NCBI GenBank assembly: GCA_032433765.1
Contig: JAVIAB010000046.1
Coordinates: forward strand, 61,415,388-61,479,387
Direction of reading: 5' to 3'
From: Megaustenia siamemsis
Lineage: Eukaryota > Mollusca > Gastropoda > Stylommatophora > Ariophantidae
DNA length: 64,000 nucleotides
In this document: one piece after another, positions 31,776 to 41,999 of the stretch
Layout: each line of letters opens with the position of its first letter
How positions within the stretch are numbered: the first letter of the stretch is position 1
The notes under the pieces: generated by a model
The model's database searches: none
The model's input: the letters and a program-made list of their open reading frames with translations, nothing else
Told to the model about the DNA's origin: nothing
Position numbers and translations under genes: made by a program

Positions 31776-32781
31776 TGTGCCCTTTCAACAAATTGTAATA
31801 CTTCAATAACGGCACAATTTCACACTTCTAACATCTTCAATACAACGTCTGTATTGTGACTTCTCTATAACGGCACCGTTTTGTGCCAGTCACATTGCAG
31901 TGAACCTTCAATACAACGGCATTATCCTTTCACCTTAAGGCAGTGATCGTAAATCTCTGTCTTCTGATAACTTTCGTGCCGTTTCACGAACAAACATTCA
32001 ACTCGTGAAACGTATGACTGCTATTAATAACGTCACGAAAACAACTTCAGGTTTCAAATGATTGGCAGCCTTTATTTACACCTGCAAATTCATACATGTC
32101 GGCATATTAGTTCACTTCATCACTCTACTTACACTGCATTCATTCTCCACTAAATCTATTCTCTTCTATCCTAGCATTTATGTTCGGACTCAGCACTGAC
32201 CTATGTGAGACCGCTCCCATCGAACGGCCTCTCCTTACACTAACTATTTCTATTGCCGGCTTTAATGTCGCTATCACTCCATTTCCCAAATGTCGATTGC
32301 CGAATTCATCTGTTTATCTCGAATGCCGGTCCATTCCGTCCTCCGGTTCCTCCTCAACTTGGATTATTTATTGTGTTCCATCTCGGCTGTTCTCTTCTCT
32401 TGGGTTCTCAACTGCCCATCCGTTATCTACGACTGTCCGACTGTTCTCTACGAATGTACATCCTCTAACTCCATGACCGCTAATCTTCAACTTGGTTAGA
32501 CTGTACATCCTTTCTCTTCGGCTGTCAATGTCTATTAAGTAAATTTTCTTCTTAATCTCCTAACAACCGTTTCTATCTCCACGTCATACAGATTCCGTCA
32601 TAGATTCCCATTTTCGTCATTTCTTCTACTTCTGTGCTTAATCTTTTCTTCCCCATCCTTCATCTCTTAGTGTGCAATTCTCGGTCATACTATTTCTCCT
32701 GCTATATAACTCGCTCCAAAAATGTGCTGGTCGTGGCCACACCAACGACCATTTACTTCTAGCTATACATTCCCTGCTATA
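31776..32781 (-). mobile_element. 1006-bp LTR-like insertion (probable solo LTR)
   Basis: Absent from the left arm, where AGTTATTT joins CAGAGCC directly. It is flanked by ATTT (31772-31775 and 32782-32785). On the minus strand it ends in CACA and contains TATATA-like sequence (near 32698-32706) and an AATAAA signal (near 32075). It does not begin with TG, so the LTR call is tentative. Confidence 0.45.
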
Positions 32782-32812
32782 ATTTCAGAGCCATGAAATG
32801 AAATTCGTTATT

Positions 32813-35316
32813 GAGTTATTGAGTTATTTGCGGGTCATCATCATTGCACTCCGAACATGTCCATAGGTGCTCAGATCCCCTCCTCAGCAATTCCCTCAGT
32901 GTCCAGCGACTGACGACTCCAGTTCTATGTTGGTTGATAAGTCTTCTTACACGGCCACCAAGTTTCTCATTTCTGGCTGTGCCCATCTTAACTCCCATTT
33001 CCATCATCCGAAGAAGCGACGTTGATCTGTGTTTGTCGAAGTCCTGTGCCCTTCCCACATCTCGGAGTGCATTGATGATGTCCGCCCGATCCATCGGTTG
33101 CCCGTCCTCAACGACAGCGCAGCTAGCCAACCTGTCCGCTCTCTCATTTCCCCGTACTCCCGCATGTCCAGGGACATAGACAAAGGTGACCTTACGTATT
33201 TTGGATTTCTGCAACGACTCTACCCATTGCATGCGTACAAAGCCCGTCTCCACTTTTTTTATCATATTCATCGAATCACTCAGTATACATGCGTGGATGT
33301 AGTCTTGTGACTCTAACCATTTGAATGCCTTGGTCACTGCCATCACCTCCATTGTCATGCTACTCGGGGTCATGGCGTATGCACCACTGTCTTCCTTGGC
33401 TATTCTGCCTGCCGAACGTGCTGTAAATGCCCATGCACTTCTTTCGTGTCGTCTTACAGATCCGTCTGTATAGATGACTGCATCTTTCTCATCGGTGTTA
33501 TCGCAGATGAGACCGTTGACCTCAGCATTAACCACGACCGGGTTCTGTTCCCTACTTTTCCTGTCGAGTGTGACAATACATGAGAAAGTCCCCTTGAATG
33601 ACGTAGGCATCGGTATCCACTCCTCACCAACGCTATGATTGGTAAGCTCACAGACCTGTTTGATGACATCTTCTGCTCGGCCCACCCATGATTTGCCTCT
33701 TTTTAGCCTGGTACCTTTCTCTGTGTTGAGCACGTGGTGCAATGGATGCTCTGTATCTGTACTAATCTTCAGGTATGCTCGTGCTCTCCAGATCTTGATT
33801 CTGTCATCCATGGTTGGAAAGTCAAGAAGATACCTCATTGCCACACAGGGAGTGTCCCTCGTACATCCCAGGATAATGCGCATGGCTTCATTTTGTATTT
33901 TCTCCAGCCTATCAATTTGAGTCGTACTGACAGTAAGAATGGCCAGGGCATACTCGATTGGTGCGAGGACTAATCCCTGGAACAGAAGAGTAAGTAGCCT
34001 CTGCTCGATGTTCGCAGCTGCCATGACCTTCAAGGCGGCTAATCCTTTGCGGGATTTTGTTATCACATGGTCGACGTGGTCCCGAAAACACAGGCTGCGA
34101 TCAAACTTAACTCCGAGGTATGTCATCAACTTGTCCCTGGTCACCTCATCAGCTCCCATTCGTACTACCGGTGTGGTCGTATTAACGATATGATTGTTAA
34201 GGGAGAACCATGAAACTGATGCTTTATTAGGATTAACCAAGGCACCTGAAACCCCACACCAGGAAGAAATGCGATCGAGTTCGTCTTGCATTGTGGAGGC
34301 GATTCCCCGTCTGTCTCTTCCCTGTCGATATACCAGAATATCATCAGCAAAAGTCATAGTTCTTCCCCTCCCATCCAGCTGTTGGGCCGTGATCGTTATT
34401 GTGTACACATTAAATAGAACTGGTGACAATGGTGAGCCTTGTGGCAGCCCAGGACAAATGGATGTTGGCTCGGAAGACCAACTTCCACATCTGAGTATCA
34501 CCTTCCTCTGAAACAGTGCCGCGGCGATCCATCTTATGAGGAAGGGGTTCACCGCCAGTTTGAGAAGCATATGCATGAGATATTCAAATGGTACCCTGTT
34601 GTATGCATCCTCCAGATCTATAGCAGCAGCACATGTCTCCTCTCGTCTGTGGAAGCCTTCGAAGACGTCATAGGCAAATACTGCCGCATTGAGCCATGTC
34701 TCTTTGTTATATCTATAACCTCCGAGTGTGGATGGGAATACGTGTTTCTGTTCAAGGCGACACGTGAGGACACGGGCAACTATTTTCTCCAGCAGCTTGC
34801 CCGCAGTGTTCTGCATTGTGATGATTCTGTAGGCACTGATTTGAGAATGGTCCTTGTTTGGCTTCGGTAGCGGTAGTAAGTAGCTGTGTAGCCACTCCTC
34901 CTTAATCTGGCCACTCCGAATACTGGCATTAAACTCATTGGCCAGTGTTGTCAAGTCGTCATCAGCTAAATCGCCTATGTCATCATACCGAACACCATCT
35001 GGACCAGGAGTAGTGTTGTGTGACCTTTTAAGTGTCGTGCGAATGGTATCGGTTGTGATTGTGAGATCTTTTTCCAGCCCTACATCCTTACACAAATTTG
35101 ACAAAGATCCCCGTATCCTCATTCTTACAGCCTCATTTCTTTGGTCCGTCTGCTCAATGTAGCGGGCAAGCAGGGCCTTCCCTTTGCTCTCATCAGATTT
35201 GTGCCATATCTGGTCTGTGCTCTGAAAGTCTGGTATACCTCTGTGTCGTGGTGTGCCATTCATGCACTGATGAAGGCGCCAGAATGTGGCGAGCGATTTT
35301 TCTGAGCACACTTTTT
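32813..35316 (-). mobile_element. LINE with RT and RNase H, 5'-truncated, 16-bp target duplication
   Basis: Flanked by AATGAAATTCGTTATT (32797-32812 and 35317-35332), a sequence that is single in the left arm near 376-392. The 3' end, read on the minus strand, carries AATAACTC repeats, a short microsatellite-type tail. A second, chimeric copy of this family is at about 43860-48660. The RNase H domain and tail suggest an I- or Jockey-group element. Confidence 0.88.
32816..35311 (-). CDS. LINE ORF2 fragment: reverse transcriptase plus RNase H
   Basis: An 831-codon open frame on the minus strand; it begins at the truncation (the first codon is GTG, not ATG), so the real N-terminus with the endonuclease is missing. 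RT motifs: TPGPDGVRYDDI (101-112), AAAIDLEDAYNRVP with catalytic D232, LPQGSPLSPVLFN (289-301), and FADD (321-324). RNase H follows: YTDGS with D616, E655 in MTMEV, D679 in ILSDS and D726 in NERAD. A short C-terminal cysteine pair (CSECND) ends it just before the tail. All visible catalytic residues are kept and there are no stops, so the insertion is probably young. The product could not nick DNA by itself. Confidence 0.88.
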   Translation of the reverse strand: MCSEKSLATFWRLHQCMNGTPRHRGIPDFQSTDQIWHKSDESKGKALLARYIEQTDQRNEAVRMRIRGSLSNLCKDVGLEKDLTITTDTIRTTLKRSHNTTPGPDGVRYDDIGDLADDDLTTLANEFNASIRSGQIKEEWLHSYLLPLPKPNKDHSQISAYRIITMQNTAGKLLEKIVARVLTCRLEQKHVFPSTLGGYRYNKETWLNAAVFAYDVFEGFHRREETCAAAIDLEDAYNRVPFEYLMHMLLKLAVNPFLIRWIAAALFQRKVILRCGSWSSEPTSICPGLPQGSPLSPVLFNVYTITITAQQLDGRGRTMTFADDILVYRQGRDRRGIASTMQDELDRISSWCGVSGALVNPNKASVSWFSLNNHIVNTTTPVVRMGADEVTRDKLMTYLGVKFDRSLCFRDHVDHVITKSRKGLAALKVMAAANIEQRLLTLLFQGLVLAPIEYALAILTVSTTQIDRLEKIQNEAMRIILGCTRDTPCVAMRYLLDFPTMDDRIKIWRARAYLKISTDTEHPLHHVLNTEKGTRLKRGKSWVGRAEDVIKQVCELTNHSVGEEWIPMPTSFKGTFSCIVTLDRKSREQNPVVVNAEVNGLICDNTDEKDAVIYTDGSVRRHERSAWAFTARSAGRIAKEDSGAYAMTPSSMTMEVMAVTKAFKWLESQDYIHACILSDSMNMIKKVETGFVRMQWVESLQKSKIRKVTFVYVPGHAGVRGNERADRLASCAVVEDGQPMDRADIINALRDVGRAQDFDKHRSTSLLRMMEMGVKMGTARNEKLGGRVRRLINQHRTGVVSRWTLRELLRRGSEHLWTCSECNDDDPQITQ

Positions 35317-35332
35317 AATGAAATTCGTTATT

Positions 35333-35815
35333 TTGTTTTAATGTCAAACGGCTAGGGTAGATGTTATAGTTAAGGACACGGGGAAATCATAAACTGTTAT
35401 TTGTTTTAATGTCAAACGGCTAGGGTAGATGTTATAGTTAAGGACACGGGGAAATCATAAACTGTTATTTTGTTTTAATGTCAAACGGTTAGGGTAGATG
35501 TTATAGTTAAGGACAAGGGAAAACATCAACTGTTATTTTGTTTTAATGTCAAACGGCTAGGGTAGATGTTATAGTTAAGGACAAGGGAAAATCATAAACT
35601 GTTATTTTGTTTTAATGTCAAACGGCTAGGGTAGATGTTATAGTTAAGGACACGGGGAAATCATAAACTGTTATTTGTTTTAATGTCAAACGGTTAGGGT
35701 AGATGTTATAGTTAAGGACAAGGGGAAATCATAAACTGTTATTTTGTTTTAATGTCAAACGGTTAGGGTAGATGTTATAGTTAAGGACAAGGGGAAATCA
35801 TAAACTGTTATTTGT
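35333..35815 (-). repeat. 69-bp tandem array, right copy (~7 units)
   Basis: Reverse complement of 1-368, with AATGTCAAACGG and TAGGGTAGATG in each unit. It forms the outermost module of the right arm and ends where CAAAGAGCC begins. Confidence 0.95.
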
Positions 35816-35966
35816 TCAAAGAGCCAAGCCGTTTGAGTTGGCAGTGAAAGTTGTTGCTATGTTTAAGACTCACGTGCTCGCGGTGTTTCTTTCTGTGAAG
35901 GTAACAAGGTCAAGGTTGTTGTTAGATTTATTCAAGACCATACTGTGGGGTTTTTATACGATTAAA
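35816..35966. other. Unique flank outside the palindrome
   Basis: Short single-copy-looking sequence between the palindrome and the 32-bp array. No gene is recognised. Confidence 0.5.
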
Positions 35967-37981
35967 GTCAGACGGCGAAGTCAGATGTTACTATTAGAGT
36001 CACGAGACAAAATCAGATATTACTATTAGAGTCACGAGACAAAGTCAGATGTTACTATTAGAGTCACGAGACAAAGTCAGATGTTACTATTAGAGTCACG
36101 AGACAAAGTCAGATGTTGCTATTAGAGTCACGAGACAAAGTCAGATGTTACTATTAGAGTCACGAGACAAAGACAGATGCTACTATTAGAGTCACGAGAC
36201 AAAGTCAGATGTTGTTATTAGAGTCACGAGACAAAGTCAGATGTTGTTATTAGTGTCACTAGAAAAAGTCAGATGTTGTTATTAGAGTCACGAGACAAAG
36301 TCAGATGTTGTTATTAAAGTCACGAGACAAAGTCAGATGTTGTTATTAGAGTCACGAGACAAAGTCAGATGTTGGTATTAGAGTCATGAGACAAAGTCAG
36401 ATGTTATAATTAGAGTCACGAAAAAAGTCAGATATTGTTATTAGAGTCACGAGACAAGTCAGATGTTGTTATTAGAGTTACAAGACAAAGTTAGACGTTG
36501 TTATTAGAGTCACAAGACAAAGTTAGATGTTAGAGTCACAAGGCAAAGCTAGATGTTGCTATTAGACTCACGAGAAAAAGTTAGATGTTGCTATTAGAGT
36601 CATGAGACAAAGCTAGATTTTAGAGTCACAAGGCAAAGTTAGATGTTTCTATTAGAGTCACGAGAAAAAGTCAGATGTTAATAGAGTCACGAGACAAAGT
36701 CAGATGTTGTTATTAGAGTCATAAGACGAAGTTAGATGTTAGAGTCACAAGGCAAAGTTAGATGTTGTATTAGGATCACGAGACAAAGATAGATGTTAGA
36801 GTCACAAGGCAATTTTAGATGTTACTATTAGATTCACGAGACAAAGATCGATGTTACTATTAGAGTCACGAGACAAAGTCAGATTTTGTTATTAGAGTCA
36901 CAAGACAAAGTAAGATGTTAGAGTCACAAGCAAAGATAGATGTTGCTATTATAGTCACGAGACAATTTCAGATGTTACTAGAGTCAAGAGACAAAGTCAG
37001 TTGTTGTTATTAGAGTCATGAGACAAAGTCAGATGTTGTTATTAGAGTCACGAGACAAATTGAGATGTTGTTATTAGTGTCACGAGACAAAGTTAGATGT
37101 TTCTATTAGAGTCACGAGACAAATTTAGATGTTTCTATTAGAGTCACGAGACAAAGTTAGATGTTTCTATTAGAGTCACGAGACAAAGTTAGATGTTTCT
37201 ATTAGTGTCACGAGACAAAGTTAGATGTTTCTATTAGAGTCACGAGACAAATTTAGATGTTGTTATTAGAGACGCAAGAGAAAGTTAGATGTTACTATTA
37301 GAGTCACAAGGAAAACGTTAGATGTTACTATTAGAGTCACAAGACAAAGTTAGGTGTTAGAGTCACAAGGCAAATTTATATATTACTATTAGCGTCACTA
37401 GAAAAATTCAGATGTTGTTATTCGAGTCACGAGACAAAGTTAGATGTTACATTTAAGAGTCACATGCCAAAGTTAGATGTTGTTATTAGAGTCACGAGGT
37501 AAAGTTAGATGTTAGAGTCACAAGACAAAGTCAGATGTTGTTATTCGAGTCACGAGAAAAATTCAAATGTTGTTATTAGAGTCACAAGACAAAGTCAGAT
37601 GATGTTATTCGAGTCACGAGACAAATTCAAATGTTGTTACTAGAGTCACGAGACAAAGTCAGATGTTGTTATTAGAGTCACGAGAGAAAGTTAGATGTTA
37701 GAGTAACAAGGCAAAGTTAGATATTGCTATTAGAGTCACGAGACAAATTGAGATGTTGTTATTAGTGTCACAAGACAAAGTCAGATGTTGTTATTAATGT
37801 CACAAGACAAATTGAGATGTTGTTATTAGTGTCACAAGACAAAGTCAGATGTTGTTATTAGAGTCACGAGACAAATTCAAATGTTGTTATTAGAGTCACA
37901 AGACAAAGTCAGATGTTGTTATTCGAGTCACGAGACAAATTCAGATGTTGTTATTAGAGTCACGAGAGAAAGTTAGATGTT
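35967..37981 (+). repeat. 32-bp satellite array, first part
   Basis: The unit is about 32 bp, with AGAGTCACGAGACAAAGTCA and GATGTTGTTATTAG. Shortened units lacking the GTTATTAG part are common (for example near 36530 and 36910). The array is degenerate and continues at 39063 after a solo LTR. Confidence 0.93.
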
Positions 37982-38065
37982 TGTGACAGTGTGACTCATC
38001 CATGTAGGATAATTGGAGGTAGCAGGAACGAACCGCTTCTAAATAGTTAATTCAGTAGCACAAAT

Positions 38066-38361
38066 GAGTTCGGCGACTAGCCGAATCGACAGAAAGGAAA
38101 AGCGGGAGCAACAACGATAACACAAAGAGTTCGGCGACTGGTAATAGCATCTGTAGAAGTGGGTCAACAAGAGTTCGGCGACTGGCCGAGTCGACAGAAA
38201 GGAAAAGCGGGAGCAACAACGATAACACAAGGAGTTCGGCGACTGGCCGAGTCGACAGAAAGGAAAAGCGGGAGCAACAAAGATAACACAAAGAGTTCGG
38301 CGACTAGCTGAGTCGACAGAAAGAAAAAGCGGGAGCAACAAAGATAACACAAAGAGTTCGG
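38066..38361 (+). repeat. 61-bp tandem repeats inside the LTR (~5 units)
   Basis: Units begin GAGTTCGGCGACTGGCCGAG and end AACACAAA. They lie just upstream of the TATA box, where LTR enhancer repeats are usual. One unit is replaced by unrelated sequence at about 38140-38170. Confidence 0.85.
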
Positions 38362-38383
38362 CAGACACTCGCAGTGGGGAGAG

Positions 38384-38390
38384 TATATAA
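38384..38390 (+). promoter_or_regulatory. TATA box of the LTR
   Basis: TATATAA follows the enhancer-like repeats and precedes a purine-rich leader, the expected place in an LTR promoter. Confidence 0.5.
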
Positions 38391-39062
38391 ACGTCAACAC
38401 AGTTAGTTCTGGGAATTAGAATTAGGAGGATTACGATAGACAGAGACAGAGTCAGAGAAGATCAGGCAGGAAGTTAGGTAGTAGTCAGTAGGGTTCTAGT
38501 TAGATTAAGATTAGATAGAAAGGAGAATAAGATACTCAAAGTTAGAACACACAGAACAAGTAGACGTTTAGATTAGAAAGTGAATCCAGCTATTAGGAGG
38601 TATAATCTCCAAGTTGTAGTTTAAGTCATTTTAGAAGTATTGATAGACTTGATAGAGAGTATGATGAACTTTATATGAACATTAGTGTTGTGAAATTGTT
38701 ATTAAGATTCCCAGAATTGTGTTTCACAAGTTCGTAAGTTGAATAATGTTGATAAACAACTGCCTGATGATTAATAAATGTATGAAATGCACTTATGGAC
38801 TGTTCAATAAACACCGGTGGTAAACCTCTGAGCGTCCAAGAGTTAGCGAATGTTAATTCTAAGAGAAATGCATAATATTGTATCACGAGCCACGAGAAAT
38901 TATTAGAAGTCAATAAACTTGATCATCATTAAGTATATACAAACCAGAGTCTGTCCTGAATTTACCTGTTTTGTTGATACATTAAAATAAATGTGCAGTG
39001 ATGTAATAAACAAGAGCGCCAACAATAACATCAAGATAACAAGAAAATAATATACTATCACA

Positions 39063-40078
39063 TGTTAGAGTCACAAGAGAAAGTCAGATGTTGTTATTTG
39101 AATCACGAGATAGAGTCAGATGATATTATTAGAATCACAACACATAGACAGATGATGCTATTATAGTCACGAGACAAAATCAGATGTTGTTATTAGAGTC
39201 ACAAGACAAAGTTAGATGTTAGAGTCACAAGGCAAAGTTAGAAGTTGCTAATAGAGTCACGAGACAAAGTCAGATATTGTTATTAGAATCACGAGATAAA
39301 GTCAGATGATATTATTAGAATCATAAGACATAGTCATATGATGATATTAGAGTCACGAGACAAAATCAGATGTTGTTATTAGAGTAACAAGAAAAAGTTA
39401 TATGTTAGAGCCACAAGGAAAATTTAGAGTTGCTATTAGAGTCACGAGACAAATTCAGATGTTGTTATTCTAGTCACGAGACAAAGTTACATGTTATTAT
39501 TAAGAGTTACAAGACAAAGTTATATGTTACTATTAGAGTCACAAGACAAAATCATATGTTGTAATTAGAGTCACAAGACAAAGTCAGATGATATTATTAA
39601 AGTCGCGAGACAAAGTCAGATGTTTTCATTAGAGTCACGAGAAAAGTTAGATGTTACTATTAGAGTCACAATACGAAAGTTATATATTAGAGTCACAATA
39701 CAAAGATAGATGTTAGAGTCACAAGACAAAGTTAAATGTTAGAGTCACAAGACAAAATTTGATGTTAATTTTAGAGTCACAAAACATAGTTAGGTGTTAG
39801 AGTCACAAGACAAATTTAGATGTTAGAGTCATAATATTATATGTTACTATTAGAGTCACAACACAATGTTAGATGTTGGAGTCACAAGAAACAGGTAGAT
39901 GTTACTATTAGAGTCACGAGACAAAGTCAGAGGTAACTATTAGAGTCACGAGACTAAGTTGTATGCTACTATTAGATTCACAAGACAAAGTTAGATGTTA
40001 CTATTAGAGTCACGAGACAAAGTTAAATGAAGCTATTAGAGTCACGTGGTAGAGTTAGATCCTATGTTAAATATTGCT
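39063..40078 (+). repeat. 32-bp satellite array, second part
   Basis: Continuation of 35967-37981, more diverged, with many short units (for example 39670-39880). Confidence 0.9.
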
Positions 40079-40085
40079 ATTAGAG

Positions 40086-40318
40086 TCAATCACTTTGCTG
40101 TGCATTCCTGGCATCTCAATCACTTTGCTGTATATTCCTGTCACCTCAATCACTTTGCTGTACATTCGTGTCTTCCCAATCATTTTGCTGTGCATTGGTG
40201 TCTTCCCAATCATTTTGCTGTGCATTCGTGTCTTCTCAATCACTTTACTATGCATTCCTGGCATCTCAATCACTTTGCTGTACTTTCGTGTCATCACAAT
40301 CACTTTGATCCATTTTCG
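40086..40318 (+). repeat. 30-bp tandem array (~8 units)
   Basis: The unit begins AATCACTTTGCTGTGCATTC and is followed by a 10-bp variable tail. The 10-codon period keeps three frames open; not coding. Confidence 0.93.
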
Positions 40319-40615
40319 TCTGAATTTCTTTCTCTGTCTGTCCTCCTTTTTCAGTCGCTGTGGTTTCCTACTAATCTCTTATCTAGTAATGCTTACAGTT
40401 AGCTCTCGAGCGTCCTATTCATCCGCACAGTCCTCTACTTCTAGTTGTGTGTTGGCTGGCTTGTGGCGCAACTACACCGAATGTTGCAATAACACGTTCT
40501 CACCGCATGGAGCTGCATGGATTATGTTTCTTTCTTCTCCGTTTTACTTTCATATCTTCCCATAGTGTTGGTAAGTAAGAGAGTGGAACATAATAATCGC
40601 TACTTTACAATGAGT
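40319..40615. other. Unassigned sequence
   Basis: Pyrimidine-rich start, then single-copy-looking DNA. No gene or repeat is recognised. Confidence 0.4.
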
Positions 40616-40885
40616 CAGGGAGCCACGATAGCTCAGTAGTTAGTGAACTGAACTACAAGGAGGTAGGGTTCGATCCCAACCGACGGCTTCCGGTTCACCC
40701 AGCCATTAATGGGTACCGGATTTTTTTCTGGGAAAGTAAAGCGGCATGGGCGTAATACCGACCATATTACCCCAAAAATCATGTGCCGAAGGTCTGTAAA
40801 ATTTATGGTCACTAACACCATATTCTCTATACGCCACTTGGCATGACAGGGTTACTTTACACCCCCCCCCCCCCCCCCCCCCCCC
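40616..40885 (+). mobile_element. tRNA-derived SINE with poly-C tail
   Basis: The tRNA-like head has an A box (ATAGCTCAGTAGTTAG, 40628-40643) and a B box (GGTTCGATCCC, 40668-40678). The body has AATGGGTACCGGA and CTCTGGGAAAG-like sequence (about 40709-40738), then a 3' part with CATGTGCCGAAGGTCTGT. It ends in about 24 Cs (40862-40885). The 3' part recurs inverted at 48515-48625. Confidence 0.8.
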
Positions 40886-40931
40886 TTATACAATAAAGCT
40901 TGTCAAAGAGAAATAGAAATTCTGAGGTAAC

Positions 40932-41944
40932 ATTACACAACATGAGCATTTAGTTAATGGCGGATATTTATATTTGGTCACGGCAAGAGTTTTTGTTCAA
41001 CATTTAACAGCTAAGCAACATGAGCATTTAGTTAATGGCAGATATTTATATTTGGTCACGATAAGAGTTTTTGTTCAACATTTAACAGCTAAACAACATG
41101 AGCATTTAGTTAATGGCAGATATTTATATTAGGTCACGACAAGAGTTTTTGTTCAACATTTAACAGCTAAACAACATGAGCATTTAGTTAATGGCAGATA
41201 TTTATATTAGGTCACGACAAGAGTTTTTGTTCAACATTTAACAGCTAAACAACATGAGCATTTAGTTAATGGCGGATGTTTATATTTGGTCACGGCAAGA
41301 GTTTTTGTTCAACATTTAACAGCTGAACAACATGAGCATGTAGTTAATGGCGGATATTTATATTTGGTCACGGCTAGAGTTTTTGTTCAACATTTAACAG
41401 CTAAACAACATGAGCATTTAGTTAATGGCAGATATTTATATTTGGTCACGACAAGAGTTTTTGTTCAAGATTTAACAGCTAAATAACATGAGCATTTAGT
41501 TAATGGCGGATATTTATATTTGGTCACGACAAGAGTTTTTGTTCAAGATTTAACAGCTAAATAACATGAGCATTTAGTTAATGGCGGATATTTATATTTG
41601 GTCACGACAAGAGTTTTTGTTCAACATTTAACAACTAAACAACATGAGCATTTAGTTAATGGCAGATATTTATATTTGGTCACGACAAGAGTTTTTGTTC
41701 AACATTTAACAGCTAAAGCACAACATGTGCATGTAGTTAATGGCGGATATTTATATTTGGTTACGACAAGAGTTTTTGTTCAACATTTAACAGCTAAACA
41801 ACATGAGCATGTAGTTAATGGCGGATATTTATATTTGGTTACGACAAGAGTTTTTGTTAATGATTTAACAGTTAAACAACATGAGCATATAGTTAATGGC
41901 GGATATTTATATTTGGTAACGACAAGAGTTTCTGTTCAAGATTG
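40932..41944 (+). repeat. 78-bp tandem array (~13 units)
   Basis: The unit contains AACATGAGCATTTAGTTAATGG and ends with CAACATTTAACAGCTAAA-type sequence. 78 bp is 26 codons; the frame reads VTTRVFVQHLTAKQHEHLVN repeats, with stops in three or more units. Probably satellite, possibly seeded from coding DNA. Confidence 0.93.
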
Positions 41945-41999
41945 AACAAGCACACCTCAAACGGCGGGCGGTGGGTTCAAAAGCCGAGGATGCCGGAAC

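Larger units (their letters stand above)
16342..35815 (-). repeat. Right arm of the ~36-kb palindrome
   Basis: Reverse-complement partner of 1-13853. It is longer because of private insertions: a hAT-like element (28010-30785), an LTR-like piece (31776-32781), a LINE (32813-35316), an A-tailed segment (about 26338-27270) and a much larger 25-bp array (5.6 kb against 2.2 kb). The outer end is sharp: the last 69-bp unit stops matching near 35815, where unrelated sequence starts. Confidence 0.9.
37982..39062 (+). mobile_element. Solo LTR, 1081 bp
   Basis: It starts TGTGACAG and ends CTATCACA, with TGTT on both sides (37978-37981 and 39063-39066), splitting the 32-bp array cleanly. It contains a TATA box (38384) and several AATAAA-like signals (near 38775, 38809 and 39007). 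No internal region or second LTR is present. Confidence 0.8.

Noticed and set aside
32844..34870. Several plus-strand ORFs of 70-143 codons
   Set aside because: They lie opposite the RT-RNase H frame, which has clear motifs.
1..35815. Palindrome as a pure assembly or sequencing fold-back artefact
   Set aside because: Arms differ by base changes, array lengths and private insertions with target duplications; a simple fold-back would give identical arms.
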